Of a stretch of DNA of 64,000 bases, positions 36,453 through 44,086 are shown in pieces; positions within the stretch are counted from its first letter, which is position 1, and every line of letters starts with the position of its first letter. The notes below the pieces were generated by a model, which ran no database searches, was not told the origin of the DNA, and worked only from the letters and a program-made list of their open reading frames with translations. Both the position numbers and the translations under genes were made by a program. The DNA is from Marinobacter sp. 2_MG-2023 (GTDB lineage Bacteria; Pseudomonadota; Gammaproteobacteria; Pseudomonadales; Oleiphilaceae). The stretch spans positions 372,001-436,000 of the forward strand of contig NZ_JAUOPH010000002.1 of assembly GCF_030546935.1 (NCBI RefSeq), read 5' to 3'.

Positions 36453-37343
36453 ATGTCCGAATCCATTGCGGTGGTTCGCGCCTCCCGCCCCAACTTTCTG
36501 GTTCTTGCTCCCCTGTGTGTCGGGCTGGGAGTTGCAGTGGCCTGGCAACAAGGTGAGCCACCGGCATTGCTGGATACACTGCTGGTCTTTATTGGTGCCT
36601 TGTTGGCCCACGCTGCGGTGAATCTGTTTAATGAATACGAAGATTTTGCATCCGGACTGGACCTGATCACCACCCGCACCCCTTTTTCCGGTGGCAGCGG
36701 GGCTCTTCCGGAAGTCCCCGGCGCAGCAAAGCGGGTGCTGGCAGCGGCTATTGGCACTCTGGCTCTCGTTATACTGATCGGCCTTTATTTCCTCTGGCAG
36801 AGAGGATTGCCCATGCTGGTGCTGGGGGCAGCGGGTGTGGTGCTGATACTCACCTACACGCGTTGGATTACCCGCTCTCCCATACTGTGTCTGTTTGCTC
36901 CCGGCATCGGCTTCGGTCCGGTAATGGTTCTGGGCACACTGGTAGCACTCGGCGCCAGACTTGATGCCACTGCGCTCACCGTCTCCGTTATCAGCCTCAT
37001 ACTGGTGAGCGAGCTGTTACTGATCAACCAGATACCGGATGCGGAAGCGGATCGCAAAATCGGTCGCCGTCACCTGGTCATCACTCTCGGCACCCGCGCC
37101 GCCGCCCGCCTGGTGTCTGCCATGTTTATTTCCGGCTACGCTGTTCTGGTAACGGGCATATTCGCCGGCTGGTTACCATTGGCGTCTATACTGTCTCTGG
37201 CAACAGCACCCTTCGCTCTCTGGCTTGCCTGGAAACTGCCGGGCGCCATTGATCAACCAGACGCACTTAACGTGTTACTGGGCACCAACGTCGCCACTTT
37301 ACTGGCCACGCTTGCGCTGCTGATTGTTGGTCTGAGCCTGTAA
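36453..37343 (+). CDS. UbiA-family prenyltransferase (MenA-like)
   Basis: 296 residues, membrane-embedded aromatic prenyltransferase with about eight helices. The first aspartate-rich motif is AHAAVNLFNEYEDFASGLD; the second is NQIPDAEADRKIGRRHL. The NxxxDxxxD arrangement is somewhat degenerate in the first motif (N-E-Y-E-D-F-A-S-G-L-D). Start ATG 36453 has GAGG upstream. The aromatic acceptor (menaquinone, tocopherol-like or other) is not evident, as no quinone genes are nearby. Confidence 0.85.
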   Translation: MSESIAVVRASRPNFLVLAPLCVGLGVAVAWQQGEPPALLDTLLVFIGALLAHAAVNLFNEYEDFASGLDLITTRTPFSGGSGALPEVPGAAKRVLAAAIGTLALVILIGLYFLWQRGLPMLVLGAAGVVLILTYTRWITRSPILCLFAPGIGFGPVMVLGTLVALGARLDATALTVSVISLILVSELLLINQIPDAEADRKIGRRHLVITLGTRAAARLVSAMFISGYAVLVTGIFAGWLPLASILSLATAPFALWLAWKLPGAIDQPDALNVLLGTNVATLLATLALLIVGLSL

Positions 37344-37470
37344 TCCCGGCCTCGAACAATGAGCGCAACAGCAACAAGACACCCATGTATTGTCCTTGCA
37401 TGTGTGAGAGCTTTAGCCGAAGGTTATTACTGACATTCTCTGATTTCATTCACGATACGGAGGTCTGCCC

Positions 37471-39972
37471 ATGAGTGTACTTCTACTGCTCATCAGTGCC
37501 CTGATTCTGATCTATCTGGGAGTTGGCGGCACCACCGCGGCTCTGGTGATGTCTATCGCAACCCTGGTCGGCGTTTTCCAGGATGAATGGCACCTGGCCA
37601 GTGTTCTTTTTGGCGGTCTTTTTCTCGCACTAGCTCTGATTCTGGTTATTCCCAGCGAATTGCGTCTCGATAAGTTCAGCCGACCACTGCTGGGCTGGGT
37701 TCGCAGCCGCCTACCCAAACTCTCTGACACCGAAGAAGAAGCCTTGAAGTCCGGCTCTGTAGACTGGGATGGCGAACTCTTCTCCGGCAAGCCGCAATGG
37801 TCGAATCTGCTGGATGCCAGGCCTGCGCACCTGACCAGTGAAGAGCAGGCATTTCTGGATGGCCCGGTGGAAAAACTCTGCGCCATGCTGGATGACTGGA
37901 AGATCACCCACGAACACTACGACCTGCCGGATAAAGCCTGGAAGTTTATCCGTGAGAACGGATTTTTCGGCCTGGTAATCCCGAAAGAAGATGGCGGCAT
38001 GGGCTTTTCCAACACTGCCCATTCGGAAATCGTGATGAAGATTTCCACCCGCAGCGTATCCGCGGCTGTCACCGTAATGGTACCCAACTCCCTCGGCCCG
38101 GGTGAGTTGCTGATGCATTACGGCACCGATGAACAGAAACAGCACTACCTGCCCCGACTGGCCGGCGGCGAAGAAATTCCCTGTTTTGCCCTGACTTCTC
38201 CCATCGCGGGCTCCGATGCCGGTGCTATTCCGGATAAAGGCATTGTGTGCAAGGGCGAATGGGACGGAAAAGAAGTACTGGGCCTGAAAGTAACCTGGAA
38301 CAAGCGCTATATCACCCTGGCCCCGGTTGCGACGCTGATTGGCCTGGCCATCAAAGTATACGATCCGGAAAAGCTGCTGGGCGATAACGCCGACATAGGC
38401 GTAACTTGCGTTATGGTTCCTCGCGAAACCGAAGGTGTCCACTCAGGCGCTCGACACCTGCCCATGAACACCGTCTTCATGAATGGGCCCACCTGGGGCA
38501 CCGAAGTGTTTATACCCATGGATCAGGTTATCGGTGGTCAGGACATGCTCGGCAAAGGCTGGACCATGTTGTTGGAGTGCCTCTCCATCGGCCGCTCCAT
38601 TTCCCTGCCCGCACTGGGTACCGGTGCCGGCAAGGTTGCCAGCCTGGCGACCGGTTCCTACGCCTATACCCGCGAACAGTTCGGCCGCTCCATCAGCCAG
38701 TTTGAAGGTGTACAGGAAGCCCTGGAACCCATTGCCGGCTATACCTACATGATGGATGCCGCACGCCTCCTGACCTCCGGCATGCTCGACAGAGGCGTTC
38801 GGCCTGCCGTACCTTCAGCACTACTGAAATACCGCAACACCGACCTGATGCGCGTGGTGATCAATCATGCCATGGATGTGGTCGCCGGCCGCGGTGTCAT
38901 TACCGGCCCCCGTAACTTTATGGCCCGCGCTTACAACGCCGTACCCATTGGCATTACGGTAGAGGGCGCCAACATTCTGACCCGCAGCCTGATGGTGTTC
39001 GGCCAGGGCGCCATTCGCTGCCACCCGTTTATTGTTGAAGAAATTGCCGCTGCAGGCATGGAAGACGAAGACCAGGCGGCGAAAAAATTCGATGGCATCT
39101 TCTACCGGCACCTGGCACACACCACGCGTAACGCACTGAGAGCGCTGGTTCTGGGGCTGACGGGAGGCCTTTTGGAAACAGTTCCCAGACAGGGGGATAT
39201 CAAGTCCTCTTACCGCCAGCTTGCCAGGTTTTCCGCAGCCTTTGCGCTGATGACCGATGTAACCCTGCTCTCCGTGGGCGGCGGTCTGAAAGCCCGGCAA
39301 CGACTGTCTGGCCGGATGGCAGACTGTCTCGTCCAGCTGTATTACGCCTCGGCGGTGATCAAACAGTGGCATGAAGAAGGTTACCCGGAGGAACAGCGCC
39401 CCCTTGTGGACTGGTGTCTGCAATCCTGCCTGCGGGACCTGCAGCGCTCCATGCGCGAGGCAATCATCAACTTCCCGGTACCCGCCCTGCGCTGGCCATT
39501 GCGCCTGCTGGTATTCCCACTGGGTGCAACCGGCCTGAACGGGCCGGATGACAAATTGGGTACCCGCGTGGCCGCCAGCATTGTTGAAGACACTCCGCTG
39601 CGCCAGCGCGTTAGCCGTGGCGCCTATACGACTATGGACCCGGACGATCCGCTGGGCAGGGTTCTGAATGCCTACAAACTGGCCAATGAAACCGCTGATA
39701 TGCGCAGTCGCCTACATGATGCCATTCGTAATCGTGATGAGGACGAACTCGACGGCATCGCTCTGCTAATGGGCCACCAGCGTAAAGAACTGGTGGATTG
39801 GGCCTGTGCCGAAGGCGTTGTAAAGGCAGATGAGTGCGACAAGCTTCAGGAAGCACTAACCGCCTTGTACGACGTTATCCGGGTAGATGCCTTTGACGAG
39901 GAAGGGTTGAAAGCCTTGTCTCGATGCGCCAAGGGAAAACGTAAAGTTGTTGAAAGGCCTGCCAAAGAGTAG
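37471..39972 (+). CDS. fadE: FadE-type acyl-CoA dehydrogenase
   Basis: 833 residues, the long membrane-anchored acyl-CoA dehydrogenase of beta-oxidation, close to E. coli FadE (814). N-terminal hydrophobic segments (about 1-60), then the acyl-CoA dehydrogenase core with FALTSPIAGSDAGAIPD, GWTMLLECLSIGRSISLPAL and EGANILTRSLMVFGQGAIRCHP. The C-terminal FadE-specific region follows. It is followed by a strong hairpin (39982-40007) and a convergent LysR gene. Confidence 0.93.
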   Translation: MSVLLLLISALILIYLGVGGTTAALVMSIATLVGVFQDEWHLASVLFGGLFLALALILVIPSELRLDKFSRPLLGWVRSRLPKLSDTEEEALKSGSVDWDGELFSGKPQWSNLLDARPAHLTSEEQAFLDGPVEKLCAMLDDWKITHEHYDLPDKAWKFIRENGFFGLVIPKEDGGMGFSNTAHSEIVMKISTRSVSAAVTVMVPNSLGPGELLMHYGTDEQKQHYLPRLAGGEEIPCFALTSPIAGSDAGAIPDKGIVCKGEWDGKEVLGLKVTWNKRYITLAPVATLIGLAIKVYDPEKLLGDNADIGVTCVMVPRETEGVHSGARHLPMNTVFMNGPTWGTEVFIPMDQVIGGQDMLGKGWTMLLECLSIGRSISLPALGTGAGKVASLATGSYAYTREQFGRSISQFEGVQEALEPIAGYTYMMDAARLLTSGMLDRGVRPAVPSALLKYRNTDLMRVVINHAMDVVAGRGVITGPRNFMARAYNAVPIGITVEGANILTRSLMVFGQGAIRCHPFIVEEIAAAGMEDEDQAAKKFDGIFYRHLAHTTRNALRALVLGLTGGLLETVPRQGDIKSSYRQLARFSAAFALMTDVTLLSVGGGLKARQRLSGRMADCLVQLYYASAVIKQWHEEGYPEEQRPLVDWCLQSCLRDLQRSMREAIINFPVPALRWPLRLLVFPLGATGLNGPDDKLGTRVAASIVEDTPLRQRVSRGAYTTMDPDDPLGRVLNAYKLANETADMRSRLHDAIRNRDEDELDGIALLMGHQRKELVDWACAEGVVKADECDKLQEALTALYDVIRVDAFDEEGLKALSRCAKGKRKVVERPAKE

Positions 39973-39981
39973 CGCTATAGT

Positions 39982-40007
39982 GCGCGGGGCTATCTCAGGC
40001 CCCGCGC
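39982..40007. terminator. Hairpin between convergent fadE and lysR
   Basis: Perfect 9-base inverted repeat GCGCGGGGC/GCCCCGCGC, 8-base loop, right after the fadE stop and overlapping the last codons of the minus-strand LysR gene. No T-run follows on either strand, so termination is inferred only from position and stability. Confidence 0.5.
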
Positions 40008-40942
40008 AACCCTCCCATAATCGCTTCATCAACCAACCAGCGGCGCAGTATCTGAATGCCGCGCTCCTGCCTACGGCTGGTTTTCCAGGCAAAATAAAAA
40101 GTATCTCCAGTAACCACTGAATGACTGGGTAAGCGAACAAACTCCTCAGAATCTTTTCGGGTACTCAGCATGTAGTCGTTGGTCAGGGCAATACCCTGAT
40201 GAAAGCGTGTGGCCTCGAGAGCCAACAGCATATGGCTGAAATGCTGAACCCGAGCGCCAGTGGGGATAACCTCACCCTCTGCCTGATACCAGGCCTCCCA
40301 GTCGCCGGCGGCTTTGTCGTAAATACTGTGTGTGGATAATAGGGGAAAGCGGGCTATCTCGTCCGGGGTCATAACGGGCTTGTCGCGCCCCGTCACTTCT
40401 GTCTCCCAGCCCAACTCCCGACGGATTCGCTGCCAATAGTCCTGACTGCACACAGGGAAAAGTCGTTCCACGTACAAAAGCTCGTAACTATACGCCGGTG
40501 AGTCCCGATGGATGGTAATAAAGCAATCCGCTACCCGGTCGGACAGCACCGGGTTTTCACTGCTCATTTCCAGCGCCAGCTCCACTTGCGGATGCAGCCG
40601 CTGCAAATCGGGCAGCCTTGGCACCAACCAGCGCACGGCAAAAGAACTGAACACCGATAATCTGAGACGGGACTCCTCGTGCCCAAGCAGTTGATCACTG
40701 GCCCGTTCTATTTGCAGCAGGGAACTACTGATGGCATCGAGGTACAGGCGGCCCTCGTCGGTTAAAGCGAGCGTACGCCCGCTACGCCAGAACAACTTTT
40801 CACCCAGATAGGTTTCCAGCTGTTTGATCTGATGGCTCACCGCGCTCTGGCTGACGGACAACTCCTGAGCCGCCATAGAGAAGCTGTTGAGGCGGCCCAC
40901 CGCTTCGAATACCGGCAAGGCTTTGAGGGGAGGTAATTTCAT
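39995..40942 (-). CDS. LysR-family regulator, GcvA-like
   Basis: 315 residues with winged helix FSMAAQELSVSQSAVSHQIKQLETYLGEKLF typical of the GcvA/AmpR-type subgroup, including RLRLSVFSSFAVRWLVPRLPDLQ in the effector domain. It is divergent from the DMT transporter gene (125-base gap), which is its likely target. The inducer is unknown. Confidence 0.9.
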   Translation of the reverse strand: MKLPPLKALPVFEAVGRLNSFSMAAQELSVSQSAVSHQIKQLETYLGEKLFWRSGRTLALTDEGRLYLDAISSSLLQIERASDQLLGHEESRLRLSVFSSFAVRWLVPRLPDLQRLHPQVELALEMSSENPVLSDRVADCFITIHRDSPAYSYELLYVERLFPVCSQDYWQRIRRELGWETEVTGRDKPVMTPDEIARFPLLSTHSIYDKAAGDWEAWYQAEGEVIPTGARVQHFSHMLLALEATRFHQGIALTNDYMLSTRKDSEEFVRLPSHSVVTGDTFYFAWKTSRRQERGIQILRRWLVDEAIMGGLRGA

Positions 40943-41066
40943 TATCTATTTTTCTAATACCCATCCAATAAACATCATTTTATCGGATATTAAAACGCAA
41001 ATAGACTGATTCTTCCACTACTTGAGTTCACCCTCTTATTCACCGCCATTTATCAGGAAACAGGAC

Positions 41067-41957
41067 ATGTCAGGAAAAACCGTCAACAGCGCCATCCTGC
41101 TGCTAGTGATCGGCAACGCCTTGGCACTGATCTCCGACGTGTTCATCAAGCTTCTGGAGCCAGGAGCGCCGATTCTTCAGTTTGCGTTTTTGCGCTGCCT
41201 CATCACACTCATGTTTCTGATACCACTGGCCCGCAAAATCGACCGGACCAACCTGTTCGCCGGCATCAAGGTACACGCTATACGTGCCCACGTGCACCTG
41301 ATCGGCATACTGTGCATGATCGTGGCCCTGGGTAACCTGCCACTCGCCACCGCTAACGCCGTATTCTATGCAGCCCCGATTCTGGTGATGGTGTTCTCGG
41401 CGTTTTTCTTCCGGGAAGTCCTGTCACCCCTGAACGTATTTGCGGTGTTCAGTGGTTTCGCCGGCATTATCGTTATCCTGCGTCCGGTGGAGTTCAACTG
41501 GGCGGCTGTGGCTGCGTTCGGATCGGCGATCACACTGGCCATCAACGCGGTGATGGTGCGCAAACTACCCAAAGGCCAGACCACGGTGCACAAGCTGTTT
41601 CTCAACTACTTGCTGGTGATTCCGGCATCCGGACTGCTTGCAATATGGGAGTGGCAGCAAGGCGCGTCCTGGCACCCGGAAATCCTGTTCACCGCAGCCG
41701 CGTCTGCTTTTTTCATTCTGGGCTACAACATCACTGTGCTGCTGGCCTACCGCCAAGTCGATGCCAATCAGGTCACCAGCGCCGAATATACCGGCCTGAT
41801 CTGGGCGGTATTGATTGGCTGGATAGGTTTCAACGAGATGCCCGACCTTTGGTTCGCTGTAGGCAGTGCGATGATCGTGGTGCCGCTTATTATGGTGGGG
41901 ATGCGTTCCCGTCAGCGGAGCCACCGAGTATTACGGGCTCAACCGCTGAATGGTTGA
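41067..41957 (+). CDS. EamA/DMT-family transporter
   Basis: 296 residues, ten membrane helices in two EamA repeats. Characteristic pieces include LGNLPLATANAVFYAAPILVMVFS and NQVTSAEYTGLIWAVLIGWIGFNE. The ATG 41067 with CAGGA upstream gives a standard N-terminus; the 15 residues before it in the longer ORF are polar and omitted. It is the last ordinary gene before the integron-like accessory zone. Confidence 0.88.
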   Translation: MSGKTVNSAILLLVIGNALALISDVFIKLLEPGAPILQFAFLRCLITLMFLIPLARKIDRTNLFAGIKVHAIRAHVHLIGILCMIVALGNLPLATANAVFYAAPILVMVFSAFFFREVLSPLNVFAVFSGFAGIIVILRPVEFNWAAVAAFGSAITLAINAVMVRKLPKGQTTVHKLFLNYLLVIPASGLLAIWEWQQGASWHPEILFTAAASAFFILGYNITVLLAYRQVDANQVTSAEYTGLIWAVLIGWIGFNEMPDLWFAVGSAMIVVPLIMVGMRSRQRSHRVLRAQPLNG

Positions 41958-42012
41958 TACTCTCGGCGCATGGAGATGCCAAAGAATGACCTGCTACTAT
42001 CTGGCAGGACGA

Positions 42013-42717
42013 TCAGCGTCGGGGAACCATCTTAATAGAAAAACTGGGGTCGTTTGGCACTACCCCCTCAAGCAGGCTCATTTCGTATTCGCTAAATGCT
42101 TCTTCCGTCCAGCGCCTAAGAGACGATGAATCAAAGTATGATCGTTTTGCCACATAAGATGCATTTGTTGCGCCCAACGAATAGTCAATTTTTAGCGCAA
42201 CAGTCGTAATCATTGGTTCCTGAGTCGTCGATGGCTCAACATCCAAACACTCCCAAGCACCGCAGCCTTGCGACGAAGAAAAATTCACAACCTGGCCGGG
42301 AAATACCTGACTCTCGTCAAAGAAATCGATTAAGACGGACTCGCGTGGGAAAGCCAAAATTGCATCAGCAATCGTCCTCAGATTTTCCGATGTTTTCCAA
42401 AATGCCGACAGACGTCCAGAGATCACGACATGCTTGGCGTTACTTGATCGCAGAAAATCACTAATTTCAGAAAGAACTATACGAGCGACACCTGGGTAAC
42501 GCGCCTGACTGTTGGCTATAACTGTCGGAGAGTTATCGACATGCACAATTTCGAAACTTCGCGAAAGTTCTGCTGCCACCTCTGGAAATCCGCAGAAAAC
42601 GACAGGATCATCAATATTTCCCAATAGTGACGTAATATTTTCGGCAACCCTCGCGGGATCATGAAACGCCCGATAAACGGTATCCCAATCAAGATTGTCT
42701 GAATAATAATCCGTCAT
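42013..42717 (-). CDS. Methyltransferase-like protein in a cassette
   Basis: 234 residues, unrecognised at family level. A central alpha/beta region has motif-like elements of class I SAM methyltransferases: VVFCGFPEVAAEL (degenerate glycine loop), then IVHVDNSPTVI where an acidic residue would bind SAM, and KHVVISGRLSAFWKTSENLRTI. The C-terminal half is unlike known enzymes. The start at 42717 follows the attC1 core by ~30 bases; the longer ORF start lies inside attC1 and is not used. Lower GC than its neighbours, consistent with cassette origin. Methyl transfer is not proved. Confidence 0.65.
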   Translation of the reverse strand: MTDYYSDNLDWDTVYRAFHDPARVAENITSLLGNIDDPVVFCGFPEVAAELSRSFEIVHVDNSPTVIANSQARYPGVARIVLSEISDFLRSSNAKHVVISGRLSAFWKTSENLRTIADAILAFPRESVLIDFFDESQVFPGQVVNFSSSQGCGAWECLDVEPSTTQEPMITTVALKIDYSLGATNASYVAKRSYFDSSSLRRWTEEAFSEYEMSLLEGVVPNDPSFSIKMVPRR

Positions 42718-42742
42718 GAAATGACTCTTTGGGCCGAACATC

Positions 42743-42821
42743 GAGCTAACGCCGAAGCGCACCGGTGACTTTGATTTAGCGAAGCGGAGGCAAAGGCATC
42801 CGAGTGACGCGCCTGGTTAGC
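42743..42821 (-). other. attC-like recombination site 1
   Basis: On the minus strand the site starts GCTAACC and ends GGCGTTAGCTC, giving perfect inverted 6-base ends GCTAAC/GTTAGC and a 79-base span. Inside, GCGCGTCACTCGG can pair with CCGGTGCGC with unpaired extra bases, as in attC hairpins. The toxin stop codon TAA lies in the left core, and the next gene begins just past the right core. This is the typical relation of cassette genes to attC sites. Confidence 0.65.
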
Positions 42822-43119
42822 TGTTTCCAAGCATGTAAGCCCTGAGCTGCCGCTCCTCTCGCATGACATAGAGGACGAGAACACGCTTCCCATCCTCACG
42901 ATAGAAAATGCGACACGGTTGAACCACTAACTCCCTGTATACCGAATTAGGGAGCTCGGGAGGAATCCGCCCAGATTGGGGAAAATTCTCCAAACGCCCG
43001 GTCTTATCGAAAATTTTTTGGACCAGATGACTTGCTGCAGCAGGATTATCCAGAGCAATGTACTCAGCAATGGCATCCAATTCTTGAAGGGCGGGCTCTG
43101 TCCAGATTACTTCAGCCAT
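42817..43119 (-). CDS. ParE/RelE-family toxin
   Basis: 100 residues, type II toxin of the RelE/ParE superfamily: WTEPALQELDAIAEYIALDNPAAASHLVQKIFD, followed by LENFPQSGRIPPEL and VQPCRIFYREDGKRVLVLYVMREERQLR. This looks more like ParE than RelE. It overlaps the antitoxin 3' end by 13 bases, typical of co-translated pairs. The stop codon is embedded in attC site 1. Its cellular target (gyrase or ribosome) cannot be read from sequence. Confidence 0.88.
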   Translation of the reverse strand: MAEVIWTEPALQELDAIAEYIALDNPAAASHLVQKIFDKTGRLENFPQSGRIPPELPNSVYRELVVQPCRIFYREDGKRVLVLYVMREERQLRAYMLGNS

Positions 43120-43364
43120 TTACTCATTTTCTCCCTGGCCTCACTTTGGCTGTACGTTCTTCCCTCAAGTACAGCACGCTCTCCCCGCGAGAGCCCCTCA
43201 AGCAGCTCAAGTCGGCGCTGCATAAACTCGTAATCTTGCACATCAACAAGGTATGCGGATGGCTGACCGTGCTCAGTGATCAGTATCGGCTCTTTGGACA
43301 AGTGCAGCTCTGCCAAAATCTTTGTGGCTTGGCGCTTGAGGTTCGTAACAAGCTCAACCTTCAT
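43107..43364 (-). CDS. Phd/YefM-family antitoxin
   Basis: 85 residues. Phd/YefM N-terminal DNA-binding fold: VELVTNLKRQATKILAELHLSKEPILITEHGQPSAYLVD, then a C-terminal helix that would wrap the toxin. It is first in the antitoxin-toxin operon, with a palindromic operator 22 bases upstream of its ATG. It should neutralise and, with the toxin, autoregulate the pair. Confidence 0.88.
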   Translation of the reverse strand: MKVELVTNLKRQATKILAELHLSKEPILITEHGQPSAYLVDVQDYEFMQRRLELLEGLSRGERAVLEGRTYSQSEAREKMSKWLK

Positions 43365-43386
43365 GGACTCACCCTGAATCAGACTG

Positions 43387-43410
43387 ATAGTGACACTATA
43401 GTATCACTAT
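43387..43410. promoter_or_regulatory. Palindromic operator of the toxin-antitoxin pair
   Basis: 24-base near-perfect palindrome ATAGTGACACTATAGTATCACTAT (one mismatched pair; shown here as two halves ATAGTGACACTA and TAGTATCACTAT) between attC site 2 and the antitoxin start. Such repeats bind Phd/YefM antitoxins. It shows that the cassette carries its own promoter region rather than relying on an integron promoter. Confidence 0.75.
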
Positions 43411-43427
43411 GCGGCGACACAATAACA

Positions 43428-43474
43428 GCTAACGCCTGTGGTAATGGGCGCCAGCGGAGCGCAGCGTAGTTGGC
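43428..43474 (-). other. attC-like recombination site 2 (short)
   Basis: On the minus strand GCCAAC ... GGCGTTAGC, 47 bases. The right core GGCGTTAGCT matches site 1 exactly, and the left core pairs with it with one wobble (GCCAAC/GTTAGC). Internal pairing is weaker than in site 1 and the site is short for attC, so it may be partly degenerate. It precedes the toxin-antitoxin cassette. Confidence 0.5.
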
Positions 43475-43602
43475 GTGGACTTCCCCCAATACTCCCGGAC
43501 GTCAGCTTCTCTGGAGGAATAATCGATGGTGTCCCAATAATAGGAATACCTCGTCAATATATCCTTAACGTCTAATTCGGGCGCCTCAAGCAGTTCTCTC
43601 AT
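43429..43602 (-). pseudogene. 3' end of a truncated cassette ORF
   Basis: 57 residues from the internal ATG, reading MRELLEAPELDVKD, then ILTRYSYYWDTIDYS, and ending inside attC site 2 (stop TAG in the right core). The frame remains open upstream into the integrase remnant, so the original start has probably been lost in a deletion that joined this cassette to the intI remnant near 43620-43640. The protein family is not recognised. Confidence 0.45.
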
Positions 43603-43640
43603 GACATCAATATCTTGAGGTAGAACGTATTGGGCTGGGG

Positions 43641-43793
43641 CAGGCCGTTCTGGCCACGGGAATCACCAAGCGTGTGACGGTTCAGGAAATTCTCGGGCAT
43701 AGCAACATTCGAACGACCGAAATCTACACGCATATCACTGGCGATCGACGTGCTGGAACCTTCAGCCCTTTTGATCGCTTGCCAAGTTCTTGA
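43641..43793 (+). pseudogene. Integron-type tyrosine recombinase remnant (C-terminus)
   Basis: About 50 codons ending TGA at 43793. It reads AVLATGITKRVT, then VQEILGHSNIRTTEIYTH, then ITGDRRAGTFSPFDRL. The GHS and IYTH pieces are the box III histidine and catalytic tyrosine region of tyrosine recombinases, and the SPFD ending is characteristic of IntI rather than XerC/D. The HxLRH box that should precede GHS is missing, so there is an internal deletion of roughly 20 residues besides the lost N-terminus. Non-functional. Confidence 0.65.
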
Positions 43794-43846
43794 GCGGCTA
43801 TTTCTTCCCCATCCAAGGGCCATAAAAGCCAGGAGTTTGGGATGCG

Positions 43847-43907
43847 GCGAATGTTCGCTTTTGGTTAGGAATTCGGGGAGCCCGGAATGGTCGCAAAGCG
43901 GACATTC
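43847..43907. repeat. Inverted repeat around GAATGTTCGCTTT
   Basis: GAATGTTCGCTTT (43849-43861) and AAAGCGGACATTC (43895-43907) are inverted repeats with one mismatch, separated by 33 bases. The left part, GCGAATGTTCGCTTTTG (43847-43863), recurs exactly at 45196-45212 on the same strand, so the two 17-mers flank the ankyrin gene as direct repeats. Confidence 0.6.
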
Positions 43908-44086
43908 AGGCGGACAGACCAACACTTCTCCTTGAAGAAATCCAGCCTCTTTTTAGGAACGTCCGCCGTAATAGGGTAGAACCCGATCTGTGGGTGGTAA
44001 TTTTGCCCAGCGGCTTGATGATTCTAGTGTCACTGCCACGGCTGCTAGACTGAGATCCATTTAATCCCACTTCGCGCAGCAGAAGG

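Larger units (their letters stand above)
42013..43793. mobile_element. Decayed integron with cassette remnant (inferred)
   Basis: A composite call. It comprises two cassette-type gene units and a truncated third ORF on the minus strand, two attC-like sites with the shared core GGCGTTAGCT, and a 3'-end remnant of an integron-type integrase on the plus strand at the right end. The integrase pointing away from the array matches real integrons. The attI, integrase promoter and most of intI are missing, so the array cannot be mobilised by its own integrase. Confidence 0.6.

Noticed and set aside
41935..41965. GTTGAGC/CTCAAC pair suggesting another attC core
   Set aside because: It lies in the 3' coding end of the DMT gene and the left core does not match RYYYAAC.
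43599..43925. 108-residue minus-strand ORF over the integrase remnant
   Set aside because: Antisense to the recombinase remnant, which has clear family motifs on the plus strand.
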